Shown here in pieces: positions 17,636 to 25,831 of a stretch of DNA of 64,000 bases (within the stretch, counting starts at the first letter, position 1; each line of letters opens with the position of its first letter). The translations under genes and the position numbers were made by a program. The stretch lies in NCBI RefSeq assembly GCF_008728855.1, contig NZ_CP042906.1, positions 2,976,001 to 3,040,000 of the forward strand, in the 5' to 3' direction. This stretch comes from Hypericibacter terrae. GTDB lineage: Bacteria > Pseudomonadota > Alphaproteobacteria > Dongiales > Dongiaceae. A model generated the notes under the pieces. The model saw only the letters and a program-made list of their open reading frames with translations. It ran no database searches and had not been told where the DNA came from.

Positions 17636-17677
17636 GGTCCGTCACCTCTGTGTCATGCAGGAGAGTGAGCCGGAACT

Positions 17678-17701
17678 AAAATATGTTCTTGAACATATTT
17701 T
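17678..17701. promoter_or_regulatory. TetR operator candidate, perfect palindrome
   Basis: AAAATATGTTC-TT-GAACATATTTT: two perfect 11-bp arms with a 2-base centre, in the 116-base gap between tetR and the divergent glyoxalase-like gene. It is AT-rich in a GC-rich background and has the size of a TetR dimer-pair site. Confidence 0.7.
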
Positions 17702-17751
17702 GGCCCAGGACTGAAGTCCATGCCGCGTCACCCCCAACCCGGAGAGCGATC

Positions 17752-18117
17752 ATGGGCAACCCCTTCGTGCATGTCGAACTGAGCAGCACCGATCTCGCCA
17801 AGGCCAGGCCGTTCTACAAGTCCCTGTTCGACTGGAAGCTCGAGGATGTCGAGATGGGCGGCGGCGTGACCTACACCCTGATCAAGGTCGGCGACGGCAC
17901 CGGCGGCGGCATGATGAAACAGATGACCCCCGGCGCGCCCTCCTTCTGGCTGCCCTATGTCCTGGTCGACGACATCGCCGCCGCGACCGCCAAAGCCAAG
18001 AAGCTCGGCGCCAAGGTGATGAAGGACGTGACCGAGGTGATGGGCATGGGCTCGCTCTCGATCATCATCGATCCGAGCGGCGCGACGCTGGGGCTCTGGC
18101 AGCCGAAGAGGAAGTAG
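17752..18117 (+). CDS. VOC (glyoxalase/bleomycin-resistance) superfamily protein
   Basis: A 121-residue metal-dependent fold protein. It begins MGNPFVHVELSSTDLAKARPF and ends with SIIIDPSGATLGLWQP, the two beta-alpha-beta-beta-beta modules of the VOC fold. GGAGAG precedes ATG 17752, so this start is preferred over the open frame back to 17683, which would run through the TetR operator. It is probably the main target of the adjacent TetR repressor. Substrate unknown. Confidence 0.85.
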   Translation: MGNPFVHVELSSTDLAKARPFYKSLFDWKLEDVEMGGGVTYTLIKVGDGTGGGMMKQMTPGAPSFWLPYVLVDDIAAATAKAKKLGAKVMKDVTEVMGMGSLSIIIDPSGATLGLWQPKRK

Positions 18118-18127
18118 GGAACAGAAA

Positions 18128-18178
18128 GTCACCTCACCCCGACCCTCTCCCCGCAAGCGCGGGGCGAGGGAGGCGGGC
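18128..18178. repeat. Palindromic intergenic repeat (REP-like) between convergent genes
   Basis: The core CCTCTCCCCGC-AA-GCGCGGGGCGAGG forms a strong hairpin between the convergent VOC and acyl-CoA dehydrogenase genes. It is of the same C-rich / G-rich type as the pair at 41992 and 42102, and probably acts as a two-way transcription end. Confidence 0.6.
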
Positions 18179-18179
18179 C

Positions 18180-19340
18180 TCAGCCTTCATGCGGCCGCAA
18201 CAGCGCGCGGCTGATGATGTGGCGCTGGATCTCGGAGGTGCCGTCCCAGATTCGCTCGACGCGGGCGTCGCGCCAGAGGCGTTCGACGCCGACCTCTTCC
18301 ATCAGGCCCATGCCGCCGAAGATCTGCACGGCATGGTCAGTGACGCGCGCCAGCATCTCGGTCGCGTAGAGCTTGGCCATCGCGTAGTCCTGGTCCTGCA
18401 CCGTTCCCTGGTCGGCCTTCCAGGCGGCGCTCATCACCAGCCATTCGGCGGCCTGGATCTCGGTCGCCATGTCGGCGAGCTTGAAGGAGACGCCCTGGAA
18501 CTTGCCGATGGTCTGGCCGAACTGCTTGCGGGTGGCCGCCCATTGCGTCGCCATCTCCAGCGCCTTCTGCGCGCGGCCGACGCATTGCGTCGCGACCGTG
18601 AGGCGCGTGGCGCCGAGCCATTTGTTGGCAACGTCGAAGCCGTGATGCTCCTCGCCCAGGATCTGCGCGACCGGCAGCTTGCAGTCGGTGAAGATCAGTT
18701 CGCAATGGTGATAGCCGCGATGCGAGACCGAGTTGGGGCCTTTCCGCACCTCGAGGCCCGGCGTTCCCTTGTCCACCAGGAAGGAGGTGATGAGCTTCTT
18801 GGCCCCCTTCCCCGTCTGCTCCTCGCCGCTGGCCGCGAACAGCACGATGAAATCGGCGACGTCGGCATAGGAGATGAAATGCTTGGTGCCGTTGACGATG
18901 TAATGGTCGCCCTGGCGCACCGCGCGGGTCTTCATCGAGCGCAGGTCGGAGCCGGCGCCGGGCTCGGTCAGGGCCAGGCATTCGACGCGCTCGCCGCGGA
19001 TCGCGGGCTTCAGATAGCGATCGATCTGCTCGCCGACGCAGGCGCGCAGGATGTTGGAGGGACGCGCCACGGCATATTGGAGCGCGAACGACGTGCGGCC
19101 GAGCTCGCGCTCCATCAGCGCCAGCGCGACATGATCGAGCCCGCCGCCGCCCAGCTCCTCCGGCATGTTGGCGGCCCAGAACCCCGCCTTGAGCGCGCGG
19201 TCGCGGATCTGCGCGATCAGCTCGGGGCGCACGGCGTTGGTCTTCTCGACCTCGTTCTCGTAAGGCACGAGCTCCGCCTCGACGAAGGCCCGCACGCTGT
19301 CGACCAGGAGCTGCTGCTCGGTGCTCAGTCCGAAATCCAT
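18180..19340 (-). CDS. Acyl-CoA dehydrogenase
   Basis: FAD enzyme that oxidises an acyl-CoA to the 2-enoyl-CoA. It is 386 residues, normal for the family. Motifs: LTEPGAGSDLRSMKTRA (FAD and substrate loop), HRGYHHCELIF, the helix with RKQFGQTIGKFQG, VQIFGGMGLMEEVGVERLWRDARV and the terminal IWDGTSEIQRHI (Glu as base). The start is set at 19340, with AAAGG eight bases before it; 19346 is a close alternative. It lies downstream of the carnitine genes on the same strand but is separated by a palindromic repeat. Acyl chain unknown. Confidence 0.88.
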   Translation of the reverse strand: MDFGLSTEQQLLVDSVRAFVEAELVPYENEVEKTNAVRPELIAQIRDRALKAGFWAANMPEELGGGGLDHVALALMERELGRTSFALQYAVARPSNILRACVGEQIDRYLKPAIRGERVECLALTEPGAGSDLRSMKTRAVRQGDHYIVNGTKHFISYADVADFIVLFAASGEEQTGKGAKKLITSFLVDKGTPGLEVRKGPNSVSHRGYHHCELIFTDCKLPVAQILGEEHHGFDVANKWLGATRLTVATQCVGRAQKALEMATQWAATRKQFGQTIGKFQGVSFKLADMATEIQAAEWLVMSAAWKADQGTVQDQDYAMAKLYATEMLARVTDHAVQIFGGMGLMEEVGVERLWRDARVERIWDGTSEIQRHIISRALLRPHEG

Positions 19341-19416
19341 GGTCATGGCCTTTCGATAGCGAGTCCCGCTGCCCCCTGGCGAAGATTGAAGGGCAACGGC
19401 CTCTCGTTCGACTGCA

Positions 19417-19484
19417 CTGTCATGCCCCGGCTTGACCCGGGCATCCAGGCGACTGGATCGCCGGGTCAAGCCCGGCGATGACAG
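19417..19484. repeat. Palindromic repeat of alphaproteobacterial type (about 68 bp)
   Basis: Imperfect long palindrome from CTGTCATG to GATGACAG with the inner arms CGGCTTGACCCGGG and CCGGGTCAAGCCCGG. It matches the class of dispersed palindromes common in rhizobia and relatives. It lies between cdhA and the acyl-CoA dehydrogenase gene and may end the carnitine transcript. Confidence 0.75.
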
Positions 19485-19526
19485 AACAATAAATGCCGCA
19501 AGCGTTAGGGAGCCTTGGCGCCTCCC

Positions 19527-20486
19527 TCAATCCTCCGGCGACATCCCGTGCTTCTTCTTCACGCGCGCGATCGCTTCCATCACCTCGATGATGCAGTCGT
19601 TGCGGTAGCGCTCCAGCTCCTTGACGGTGCGGCCCTTGGCCTGGGCGGTGGTGCCGTCGGCGACCTTGTTGATGAGGTCCTCGGTCAGCTCCGGCGCCAC
19701 CAGCTTGGTCCAGGGCAGCTTCAGCGCCGGCCCGAACTGCTTCATGAAATGATGCATGCCCGCATCGCCGCCGGCGATGTGGTAGATCATCATCTGACCC
19801 ATATAGGAGAAGCGGATTCCGGCGCCGAAGCGCATCGCGTCGTCGATGTCGGCCGTGGTGGCGACGCCGTCATTGATCAGATGCAGGGATTCGCGCCACA
19901 GGGCCTCGAGCAGGCGGTCGGCGACGAAGCCCTCGATCTCCTTCTTCACCCGCATCGGCCGCATGCCGATGGACTGATAGAAGGCGCAGGCGCGATCGAC
20001 CGAGGCCGGCGCCGTCTTCTTGCCGCCGAGCACCTCGACCAGCGGCAGCAGATAGACCGGATTGAAAGGATGGCCGACCACGAGCCGTTCCGGATGCCGG
20101 CATTTCGCCTGCATGTCGGTCGGCAGCAGGCCCGAGGTCGAGGAGCCGACGATCACGTCGGGCCGTGCCGCGGCATCGATCTGGGCATGCAGCTTGATCT
20201 TGAGCTCGAGCACCTCGGGTGCGGATTCCTGGACGAAATCGGCGCCCTTCACCGCTTCCTCGACGGTCTTCACGAAGCGGCAGCGCTTGAGGTCGGCACC
20301 CTTCGCGAGGCCGACACGCGTCAGCGCCGGCCAGGCGTTCTCGAGGCTGGCCTTGAGCTTGGCCTCGGCATCCGGACCCGGATCCCAGGCCACCACATCG
20401 AGCCCGTGCGCGAGGAAGCGCCCGGCCCAGCCCGCACCGATGACGCCCGTGCCGATGACGGCACAGGTCTTGATCGCGTTCGCCAT
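19527..20486 (-). CDS. cdhA: L-carnitine dehydrogenase
   Basis: NAD-dependent enzyme that oxidises L-carnitine to 3-dehydrocarnitine, 319 residues. It has the Rossmann loop [13 protein letters not shown] (12-24), [12 protein letters not shown] and [14 protein letters not shown], as in 3-hydroxyacyl-CoA dehydrogenases, and [19 protein letters not shown], which is typical of carnitine dehydrogenases. The neighbouring BKACE, thioesterase and CdhR-like regulator confirm the pathway. A 25-base gap separates it from cdhC upstream. Confidence 0.88.
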   Translation of the reverse strand: MANAIKTCAVIGTGVIGAGWAGRFLAHGLDVVAWDPGPDAEAKLKASLENAWPALTRVGLAKGADLKRCRFVKTVEEAVKGADFVQESAPEVLELKIKLHAQIDAAARPDVIVGSSTSGLLPTDMQAKCRHPERLVVGHPFNPVYLLPLVEVLGGKKTAPASVDRACAFYQSIGMRPMRVKKEIEGFVADRLLEALWRESLHLINDGVATTADIDDAMRFGAGIRFSYMGQMMIYHIAGGDAGMHHFMKQFGPALKLPWTKLVAPELTEDLINKVADGTTAQAKGRTVKELERYRNDCIIEVMEAIARVKKKHGMSPED

Positions 20487-20511
20487 GGGGTCGTTCCCTT
20501 CGTGCTGACGC

Positions 20512-21399
20512 TCAGTGGCGCTTCTTCAGGCCGAACTTCTTGCGCGCCTCGTCGGGCGTCACGGCCCGCGCGCCCATGAGATTGAGGATCTTGATCACGC
20601 GATCGACCAGGGTGCCGTTCGAGGCGTGGACGCCCTTGTCGAGCCAGATATTGTCCTCGAGGCCGACGCGCACATTGCCGCCGAGCACCGCGGCCTGGGT
20701 CGCCATCGGCATCTGGTTGCGGCCGATGCCGAAGGCCGACCAATTGGCGCCCTCGGGCAGATTGTCCACCATCGCCTTCATCGAGACGGTGTCGGCGGGG
20801 GCACCCCACGGAATGCCGAGGCAGATCTGGAACAGCGGCGGCGCGTCGAGCAGGCCTTCCTTGAACATCTGCTTGGCGAACCAGAGATGGCCGGTGTCGA
20901 AACATTCGAGCTCGGGCTTCACACCCAGCTCCTGGACGCGCTTGGCGCCCTTGCGCAGCATCACCGGCGTCGAGACATAGATCGTCTCGCCGTCGCCAAA
21001 ATTCAGCGTGCCGCAATCGAGCGTGCAGATCTCGGGCAGGAGCTCTTCGACATGGGGCAGACGCTCGATGGCGCTGATGAGGTCGGTGTTCGGGCCGGGC
21101 TTCAACGGGCTGCCGTCATTCACCTCGAGGTCGCCACCCATGCCGGCGGTGAGATTGATCACCACGTCGGTGCTGCTCGAGCGGATGCGGTCGACGACTT
21201 CCTTGTAATACTCGACCGTCCGCGCGCCCTTGCCTGTCTTGGGATCGCGCACATGGATATGGGCGATCGCGGCGCCCGCCTTGGCGGCCTCGATCGCGGC
21301 GTCGGCGATCTGCTTGGGCGTCACCGGAATGGCCGGGTGCTTACCGACCGTGTCGCCGGCGCCGGTCACGGCGCAGGTCACGACAACATCGTAATTCAT
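20512..21399 (-). CDS. cdhC: 3-dehydrocarnitine cleavage enzyme (BKACE, DUF849)
   Basis: Zinc enzyme of the beta-keto acid cleavage family, 295 residues. In carnitine pathways it exchanges 3-dehydrocarnitine and acetyl-CoA for betainyl-CoA and acetoacetate. It starts [21 protein letters not shown], then [14 protein letters not shown] (zinc His pair) and a C-terminal region with [15 protein letters not shown], all family signatures. First gene of the operon cdhC-cdhA. TGGCGGAAA-type motifs are found 77-105 bases before its start. Confidence 0.88.
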   Translation of the reverse strand: MNYDVVVTCAVTGAGDTVGKHPAIPVTPKQIADAAIEAAKAGAAIAHIHVRDPKTGKGARTVEYYKEVVDRIRSSSTDVVINLTAGMGGDLEVNDGSPLKPGPNTDLISAIERLPHVEELLPEICTLDCGTLNFGDGETIYVSTPVMLRKGAKRVQELGVKPELECFDTGHLWFAKQMFKEGLLDAPPLFQICLGIPWGAPADTVSMKAMVDNLPEGANWSAFGIGRNQMPMATQAAVLGGNVRVGLEDNIWLDKGVHASNGTLVDRVIKILNLMGARAVTPDEARKKFGLKKRH

Positions 21400-21475
21400 G
21401 GGGCTCTCCTCCCTGGGGGCGTCTTTTGAAGCTGGGCGCGATGGTCAGCCGAGAGGCCGGCCTTCGCTTGACGGA

Positions 21476-21504
21476 TTTCGCCGCCAATATGACGTTTTCC
21501 GCCA
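21476..21504 (-). promoter_or_regulatory. Candidate CdhR sites upstream of cdhC
   Basis: On the minus strand, TGGCGGAAA at 21504-21496 and TGGCGGCGAAA at 21486-21476 form a direct repeat spaced about 18 bases, fitting the two HTHs of an AraC-type monomer. The same TGGCGGAAA occurs at 22572-22580 near cdhR. Confidence 0.4.
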
Positions 21505-21537
21505 TAGCGGCAAGCGCATTCGAAGGGAGCGGCCCGA

Positions 21538-22527
21538 TCAGGCGCCTATTGTACCAGGACGCCGCTCCGCGCGGGGGGAACGGCCTGCCCAGGCATGATA
21601 GCTGCGCGAGAAATGCGCCGCCGAGCCGAAGCCGCAGGCGACCGCGACCTCGACCACCGGCATCTCGCTGTACTGCAACAAGGCGCGGGCCCGCTGCAGG
21701 CGCAGATCGAGGTAATAGCGCTGGGGCGTGGTGTTGAGATGCAGGCGGAACAACCGCTCCAGCTGCCGCTGCGAGAGGCCCGCCGCGCGCGCCATGCGAC
21801 CGGCATCGAGCGGCTCCTCGAGATTCTTCTCCATGAGCGCGATCGCTCGCCCGAGCCCCGCATGCGAGACGCCCTGCCTCGCAGCGGGCTCCATGCGCTG
21901 GCGGTCCTGCGGATCGCGGATGCGGGCATGGATGAACTGCTCGGAGACGGCCGTCGCCAGGCGATGGCCATGCCGGCGCGAGATGACGTGGAGCATCATG
22001 TCGAGTGCCGCGGTGCCGCCGGCACAGGTCAGGCGGTTGCGGTCGATGGCGAAGAGCCCGCCCTCGGCCTCGACCTTCGGAAACTGCTCGCGGAAGGAGT
22101 CGAGCACCTCCCAATGGGTGGTGGCGCGATAGCCGTCGAGCAGGCCGGCGCGCGCCAGCACGAAGCTGCCGGTGTCCATGGCGCCCAGCTCGACGCCGTT
22201 GCGGTCGAGCCGGCGCAGCCAGTCGCGGATGCGCCGGTCATAGCCCTGCTCCGGCTCGAAGCCGGCGCCCACCACCACGGTTCGATAGCGCGAGGGACCG
22301 CGGCCGAGTTGACCCAGATTGCGATCCGCGACGAGGCTCATCCCGTTCGAGGCGGCGATCGAGGCGCCCTCGAGCGAGACGATCTCCCACCGATAGAGCT
22401 CGGCACCGGCCAGCCGGTTGGCGACCCGCAGCGGCTCGACCGCCGAGACGAAGGCCATCATCGAGAATTTGGGCAGGAGCAGGAAACCCAGGGTCTCGGG
22501 CAGGTCGCTGCGGGCGGCGGTGGGCAT
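21538..22527 (-). CDS. cdhR: GlxA/CdhR-type AraC-family regulator of carnitine use
   Basis: A 329-residue activator with an N-terminal DJ-1/PfpI-like (GATase-1) domain (residues about 10-190: LPKFSMMAFVSAVEPLRVANR, then GAMDTGSFVLARAGLLDG) and a C-terminal AraC double HTH (about 225-325: GRMARAAGLSQRQLERLFR, then PVVEVAVACGFGSAAHFSR). This architecture and the presence of cdhA, cdhB and cdhC nearby match CdhR of pseudomonads, which activates carnitine genes. Same strand as its targets, unlike Pseudomonas. A TGGCGGAAA motif lies 45 bases before its start. Confidence 0.85.
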   Translation of the reverse strand: MPTAARSDLPETLGFLLLPKFSMMAFVSAVEPLRVANRLAGAELYRWEIVSLEGASIAASNGMSLVADRNLGQLGRGPSRYRTVVVGAGFEPEQGYDRRIRDWLRRLDRNGVELGAMDTGSFVLARAGLLDGYRATTHWEVLDSFREQFPKVEAEGGLFAIDRNRLTCAGGTAALDMMLHVISRRHGHRLATAVSEQFIHARIRDPQDRQRMEPAARQGVSHAGLGRAIALMEKNLEEPLDAGRMARAAGLSQRQLERLFRLHLNTTPQRYYLDLRLQRARALLQYSEMPVVEVAVACGFGSAAHFSRSYHAWAGRSPRAERRPGTIGA

Positions 22528-22571
22528 GGCGGAATCCGGCCGTGAGGAGGCTGTCGGTTGCCCTCATCTAA

Positions 22572-22580
22572 TGGCGGAAA
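22572..22580 (+). promoter_or_regulatory. TGGCGGAAA motif upstream of cdhR
   Basis: Third copy of the motif found twice before cdhC, here between the cdhB stop and the cdhR start. It may allow autoregulation. Confidence 0.3.
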
Positions 22581-22604
22581 TCCTCAAGAGTCAAAAGGCG
22601 CGAT

Positions 22605-23084
22605 TTACTTCTTCGGCGGCAGGGAGATCACATGCCCGACATTCTCCGGCCGCGGCAGGCCGGCATGGGCGCGCGCGATGGGCTCGATCCTGGCCCGAAC
22701 CTCGGGGAGGAAGGGCGCCGAGCGCCGCTGGTTCATGTCGATGTTCATCAGCATCTGCTCGCTGGTCGCGCGGGGCTCCGGCGCGTCCTCGGCATAGAGG
22801 GTGTAGAACACATGAAGCCGCTTCGCGTCCCAGCCCAGGACCTGAGTGTCGGTCCAGGTCTCCTTGCCGACCTTGATCTCGCGCAGATAGTTGAGGTGGA
22901 CCTCGAGCGTGAACAGGCTGTGGCCCTTCTCGGCCCGCTCCTTCTCGCCCAGACCGATATGGTCCATGAAGGTCGTGGTGTTGTTGCTGAAGATCAGCAA
23001 ATAGTAGGCGTCGAGCAGATGACCGTTATAGTCGATCCAATCCGGCTGGACGCGCTCGCGATGGAGACGGAGAAGTCCGGTCAT
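22605..23084 (-). CDS. cdhB: Betainyl-CoA thioesterase (hot-dog fold)
   Basis: A 159-residue 4-hydroxybenzoyl-CoA-thioesterase-like protein expected to release glycine betaine from betainyl-CoA. The start RERVQPDWIDYNGHLLDAYY carries the catalytic Asp loop of the 4HBT type, and the central helix and strands (HSLFTLEVHLNYLREIKVG, LHVFYTLY) follow. The context with cdhA, cdhC and cdhR supports the specific function; alone the sequence shows only the fold. It is first of the minus-strand genes here, and divergent from the XRE-cupin gene. Confidence 0.82.
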   Translation of the reverse strand: MTGLLRLHRERVQPDWIDYNGHLLDAYYLLIFSNNTTTFMDHIGLGEKERAEKGHSLFTLEVHLNYLREIKVGKETWTDTQVLGWDAKRLHVFYTLYAEDAPEPRATSEQMLMNIDMNQRRSAPFLPEVRARIEPIARAHAGLPRPENVGHVISLPPKK

Positions 23085-23151
23085 CCTCTATTTCCCTCTG
23101 CCAAGAATGGCGGGAATAATGAAACGGCCCTCCCCTCTTGCGCAAGGGGCG

Positions 23152-23172
23152 CCGGACCAACTTGAAGTCCGG
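23152..23172. repeat. Inverted repeat in the cdhB / XRE-cupin gap
   Basis: CCGGAC-N9-GTCCGG. A second small palindrome with TTGCGCAA lies just before it (around 23138-23146). One or both could bind the XRE-cupin regulator. Confidence 0.35.
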
Positions 23173-23204
23173 TCGGAATCGGCGATAACTATCCGCTTGG
23201 GGCA

Positions 23205-23849
23205 ATGCGCAGAGTGAAGGCCATGGAAGATCGGGTTTCGACCACACTGGACCGGCTTCGTCACGGGGGCGCTCGCCAGAAATCGGCCAAGGCCGACGGA
23301 GTTCCCGACGACCTCGGTGCGCGGCTGGCCTGGCTGCGGAAGATGCACGGGCTGTCGCAGCGCGAGCTGGCCAAGCGCGCGGGCATGACCAACGGTGCGA
23401 TCTCGCTGATCGAGAAGAACCTGTCGAGTCCCCAGGTCGCCTCGCTGCGGAAGATCCTGAACGTCTTCCCCATCAGCATCGCCGAGTTCTTCTCGCTGAA
23501 GCTCCGGGACGACCACCAGATCTATTTCTCGGCCAAGGACCTGGTCGAGATGGGCGGCAAGGATATCTCGCTGCGCCTCGTCGCCGGGCAGAACCGGAGC
23601 CGCAAGCTCCAAGTGTTCCATGAGCGTTTTGCCCCGGGCTCGGATACCGGCAAGCAGATGCTGCAGCATGAAGGCGAAGAGGCCGGCGTCGTGATCCGCG
23701 GCCGGATCGAGCTCACGGTCGGCCGGCAGAAGAAGGAGCTCGGCCCCGGCGAGGCCTACTACTTCTCCAGCGCCCTGCCCCATCGCTTTCGCAATCTCGG
23801 GACCGAGGAATGCGAAATGGTGAGCGCCGCCACGCCGCCGAGCTTCTGA
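23205..23849 (+). CDS. XRE-cupin transcription regulator (PuuR-like)
   Basis: A 214-residue regulator with N-terminal XRE HTH (about 37-95: LGARLAWLRKMHGLSQRELA, AGMTNGAISLIEKN) and C-terminal cupin (about 130-210: EEAGVVIRGRIELTVG, LGPGEAYYFSSALPHRF). PuuR-type proteins sense polyamines, amino acids or related amines. ATG 23223 is an alternative start. It is divergent from cdhB and convergent with the enoyl-CoA hydratase. It may control the carnitine or the adjacent acyl-CoA cluster; this is not decided by sequence. Confidence 0.85.
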   Translation: MRRVKAMEDRVSTTLDRLRHGGARQKSAKADGVPDDLGARLAWLRKMHGLSQRELAKRAGMTNGAISLIEKNLSSPQVASLRKILNVFPISIAEFFSLKLRDDHQIYFSAKDLVEMGGKDISLRLVAGQNRSRKLQVFHERFAPGSDTGKQMLQHEGEEAGVVIRGRIELTVGRQKKELGPGEAYYFSSALPHRFRNLGTEECEMVSAATPPSF

Positions 23850-23873
23850 GCGGCGGCCTCTCGTCCCCTTTCG

Positions 23874-24635
23874 TTAGGGCATCTTGTCGGTGAACTTCTT
23901 CGCACCCGCATCCAGCGCATCGGACGCAAGCACGGACATGTCCGCCAGCAGCTCGAGATGCCGCGCGGTCCTCGTCGAGACCGCGGTCCCGTGCGTGAGC
24001 AGGCCTTTGGCGATGCTGACGATGTCGGGATTGGTCCGGCCGAAAGTCTCCACGGCCAGCGCCCGCGCCGCGGCGAAGGCCTCGCCCTCCGGCACCACGC
24101 GATTGATCACGCCCCAGTCCAGCGCTTCCTCGGCGGTGAGCCGGCGCCCGAACAGGACGAGCTCGCGCGCGCGGGCGACTCCCACGATGCGCGGCAGCCG
24201 AACGGTGCCGCCCCAGCTCGGCAGCGCCCCCAGCGCCACCTCGGGCAGGCCGAAGCTGGCCTTCGCGCCGGCGATCCGGTAGTCGCAGGAAAGCGCGATC
24301 TCGAGCCCGCCGCCCAGGCAATAGCCCTCGATGGCGGCGATGACCGGGCAAGGATGCTGCTCGATCACGTCGCCCAGCGCATGGCCGAGATCGGTGTGGG
24401 CGATGCGATCCTTCAGGGACTGGGACGCGAGCTCCTTGATGTCGGAGCCCGCGCTGAAGGCCTTGAGCCCCGCGCCCCGCATCACGATGGCCGCGACGTT
24501 GGGCGGGGCAAGGCTCTCGAGACTGGCCTTCAGCCGTCCGAGCGTTTCGTCGTTCAGGGCATTGCGGACCTGCTCGCGCGTGATCGTCAGGCAGGCGATC
24601 CGGTCGACGACGTCCAGACTGAGACTGTCAGCCAC
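23874..24635 (-). CDS. Enoyl-CoA hydratase/isomerase family protein
   Basis: Crotonase-fold enzyme of 253 residues. CoA-binding segment GAGLKAFSAGSDIKEL, oxyanion-hole strand IEGYCLGGGLEIALSCDYRIA, and ASFGLPEVALGALPSWGGTVRLPRIVG. One of the two catalytic Glu positions (near LPEVALG) is present; the second position around GG.EI is filled by E in GLEIALS. Last gene of a four-gene minus operon (amidohydrolase, SDR, acyl-CoA dehydrogenase, this one; gaps 70, 17 and 21 bases). Confidence 0.85.
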   Translation of the reverse strand: MADSLSLDVVDRIACLTITREQVRNALNDETLGRLKASLESLAPPNVAAIVMRGAGLKAFSAGSDIKELASQSLKDRIAHTDLGHALGDVIEQHPCPVIAAIEGYCLGGGLEIALSCDYRIAGAKASFGLPEVALGALPSWGGTVRLPRIVGVARARELVLFGRRLTAEEALDWGVINRVVPEGEAFAAARALAVETFGRTNPDIVSIAKGLLTHGTAVSTRTARHLELLADMSVLASDALDAGAKKFTDKMP

Positions 24636-24656
24636 GGCGATTCCTTTCCATGCCCG

Positions 24657-25814
24657 TCAGGTTTCCGCGAAAGGCAGCCCGACCTTTTCCAGATAGCGGC
24701 CGATGAGCATCTTCTGGATCTGGCTGGTGCCGTCGAAAATCTGGAAGGCCTTCACGTCGCGCATCATGCGCTCGACCGGAAAATCCCGGCTGAGGCCACT
24801 GCCGCCGAGCGCCTGCACCGCATCGGTGGTGATCTGCATCGCGGCTTCGGTCGCGACCAGCTTCGCCATCGCGGCGAAGGTGCTGGCGCGCCGGTCGCGA
24901 CGGGTTTCGACCAGCGTCATCGCCTGCTCCCACAGGCTGCGCGCGGCGGCGAGCCGGGCCGTGGAGTCCGCCAGCAGGAACTGCAGGCCCTGATGCTGGA
25001 TGATCGGCTTGCCGAACTGAACGCGCTCCTTGGCATAGGACACGGCCACCTCCAGCGCCGCCTGCGCGACACCCAGCGCCATGGCGGCGCAATTGAGCCG
25101 GGCCTCGTCTAGGCAGACCATGGCGATCTTGAAACCTTCGCCCTCCTCGCCCAGCCGGTGGTCCGCGGGGATCCGGGCCTCGTCGAACAGCAGCTGCGTG
25201 GTCGGGCTGCCGCGCAGGCCCAGGAGATCCTCGTCGCGGCCGATGGTGAAGCCCGGCGTGTTGCGCGGCACGAGAAAGGCCGAGACACCCTTGTTGCCGG
25301 CTTCGCGATCGGTCTTGGCGAAGACGACGAAGACGTCGCCGACGGAGCCATTGGTGCACCAGGATTTGCGGCCGGTGATGACATACTCGTCGCCCACGCG
25401 CCGCGCCGAGGTGGTGATGGCGCCGGCGTCGGAGCCCGCGCCCGGTTCCGAGAGCGAGAAGCAGGGGATCAGCGTGCCGGCCGCGATGCCGGGCAGATAG
25501 CGTTCCTTCAGATGTCGGGGTGCCGAATGCACGATCGGCGTGCAGGCATCGCCGCAATTGCTGTAGATCAGCGCGAAGGAGGCGCTGGCGCGCGCCAGCC
25601 GCTCGGAAATCAGGAGCGGCGTGGCGAAGTCGGGTCCCGTTCCGCCGAATTCCTCGGGAATCCAGATCCCGAAGAGGCCGAGATCGCCGGCGGCCTTGTA
25701 GAGGTCGCGCGGGAACGCGTCGCTGCGGTCGATCTCGGCCGCGCGCGGCAGCACCCGCTCCCGCGCCAGCTTGTCGACCGTCTCCAATATCTGCGTCTGC
25801 AGTGCGGCGTCCAT
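24657..25814 (-). CDS. Acyl-CoA dehydrogenase
   Basis: A 385-residue FAD acyl-CoA dehydrogenase, second in the window. Motifs: SLSEPGAGSDAGAITTSARR, WCTNGSVGDVFVVFAKTD, RVQFGKPIIQHQGLQFLLAD, VQALGGSGLSRDFPVERMMRD and IFDGTSQIQKMLIGRYL. It starts at ATG 25814, 17 bases after the SDR stop; the frame is open back to 26045 but that would overlap the SDR gene. Within its operon it likely introduces the double bond that the hydratase then hydrates. Confidence 0.87.
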   Translation of the reverse strand: MDAALQTQILETVDKLARERVLPRAAEIDRSDAFPRDLYKAAGDLGLFGIWIPEEFGGTGPDFATPLLISERLARASASFALIYSNCGDACTPIVHSAPRHLKERYLPGIAAGTLIPCFSLSEPGAGSDAGAITTSARRVGDEYVITGRKSWCTNGSVGDVFVVFAKTDREAGNKGVSAFLVPRNTPGFTIGRDEDLLGLRGSPTTQLLFDEARIPADHRLGEEGEGFKIAMVCLDEARLNCAAMALGVAQAALEVAVSYAKERVQFGKPIIQHQGLQFLLADSTARLAAARSLWEQAMTLVETRRDRRASTFAAMAKLVATEAAMQITTDAVQALGGSGLSRDFPVERMMRDVKAFQIFDGTSQIQKMLIGRYLEKVGLPFAET

Positions 25815-25831
25815 GGGAAGCTCGCTTCCGG

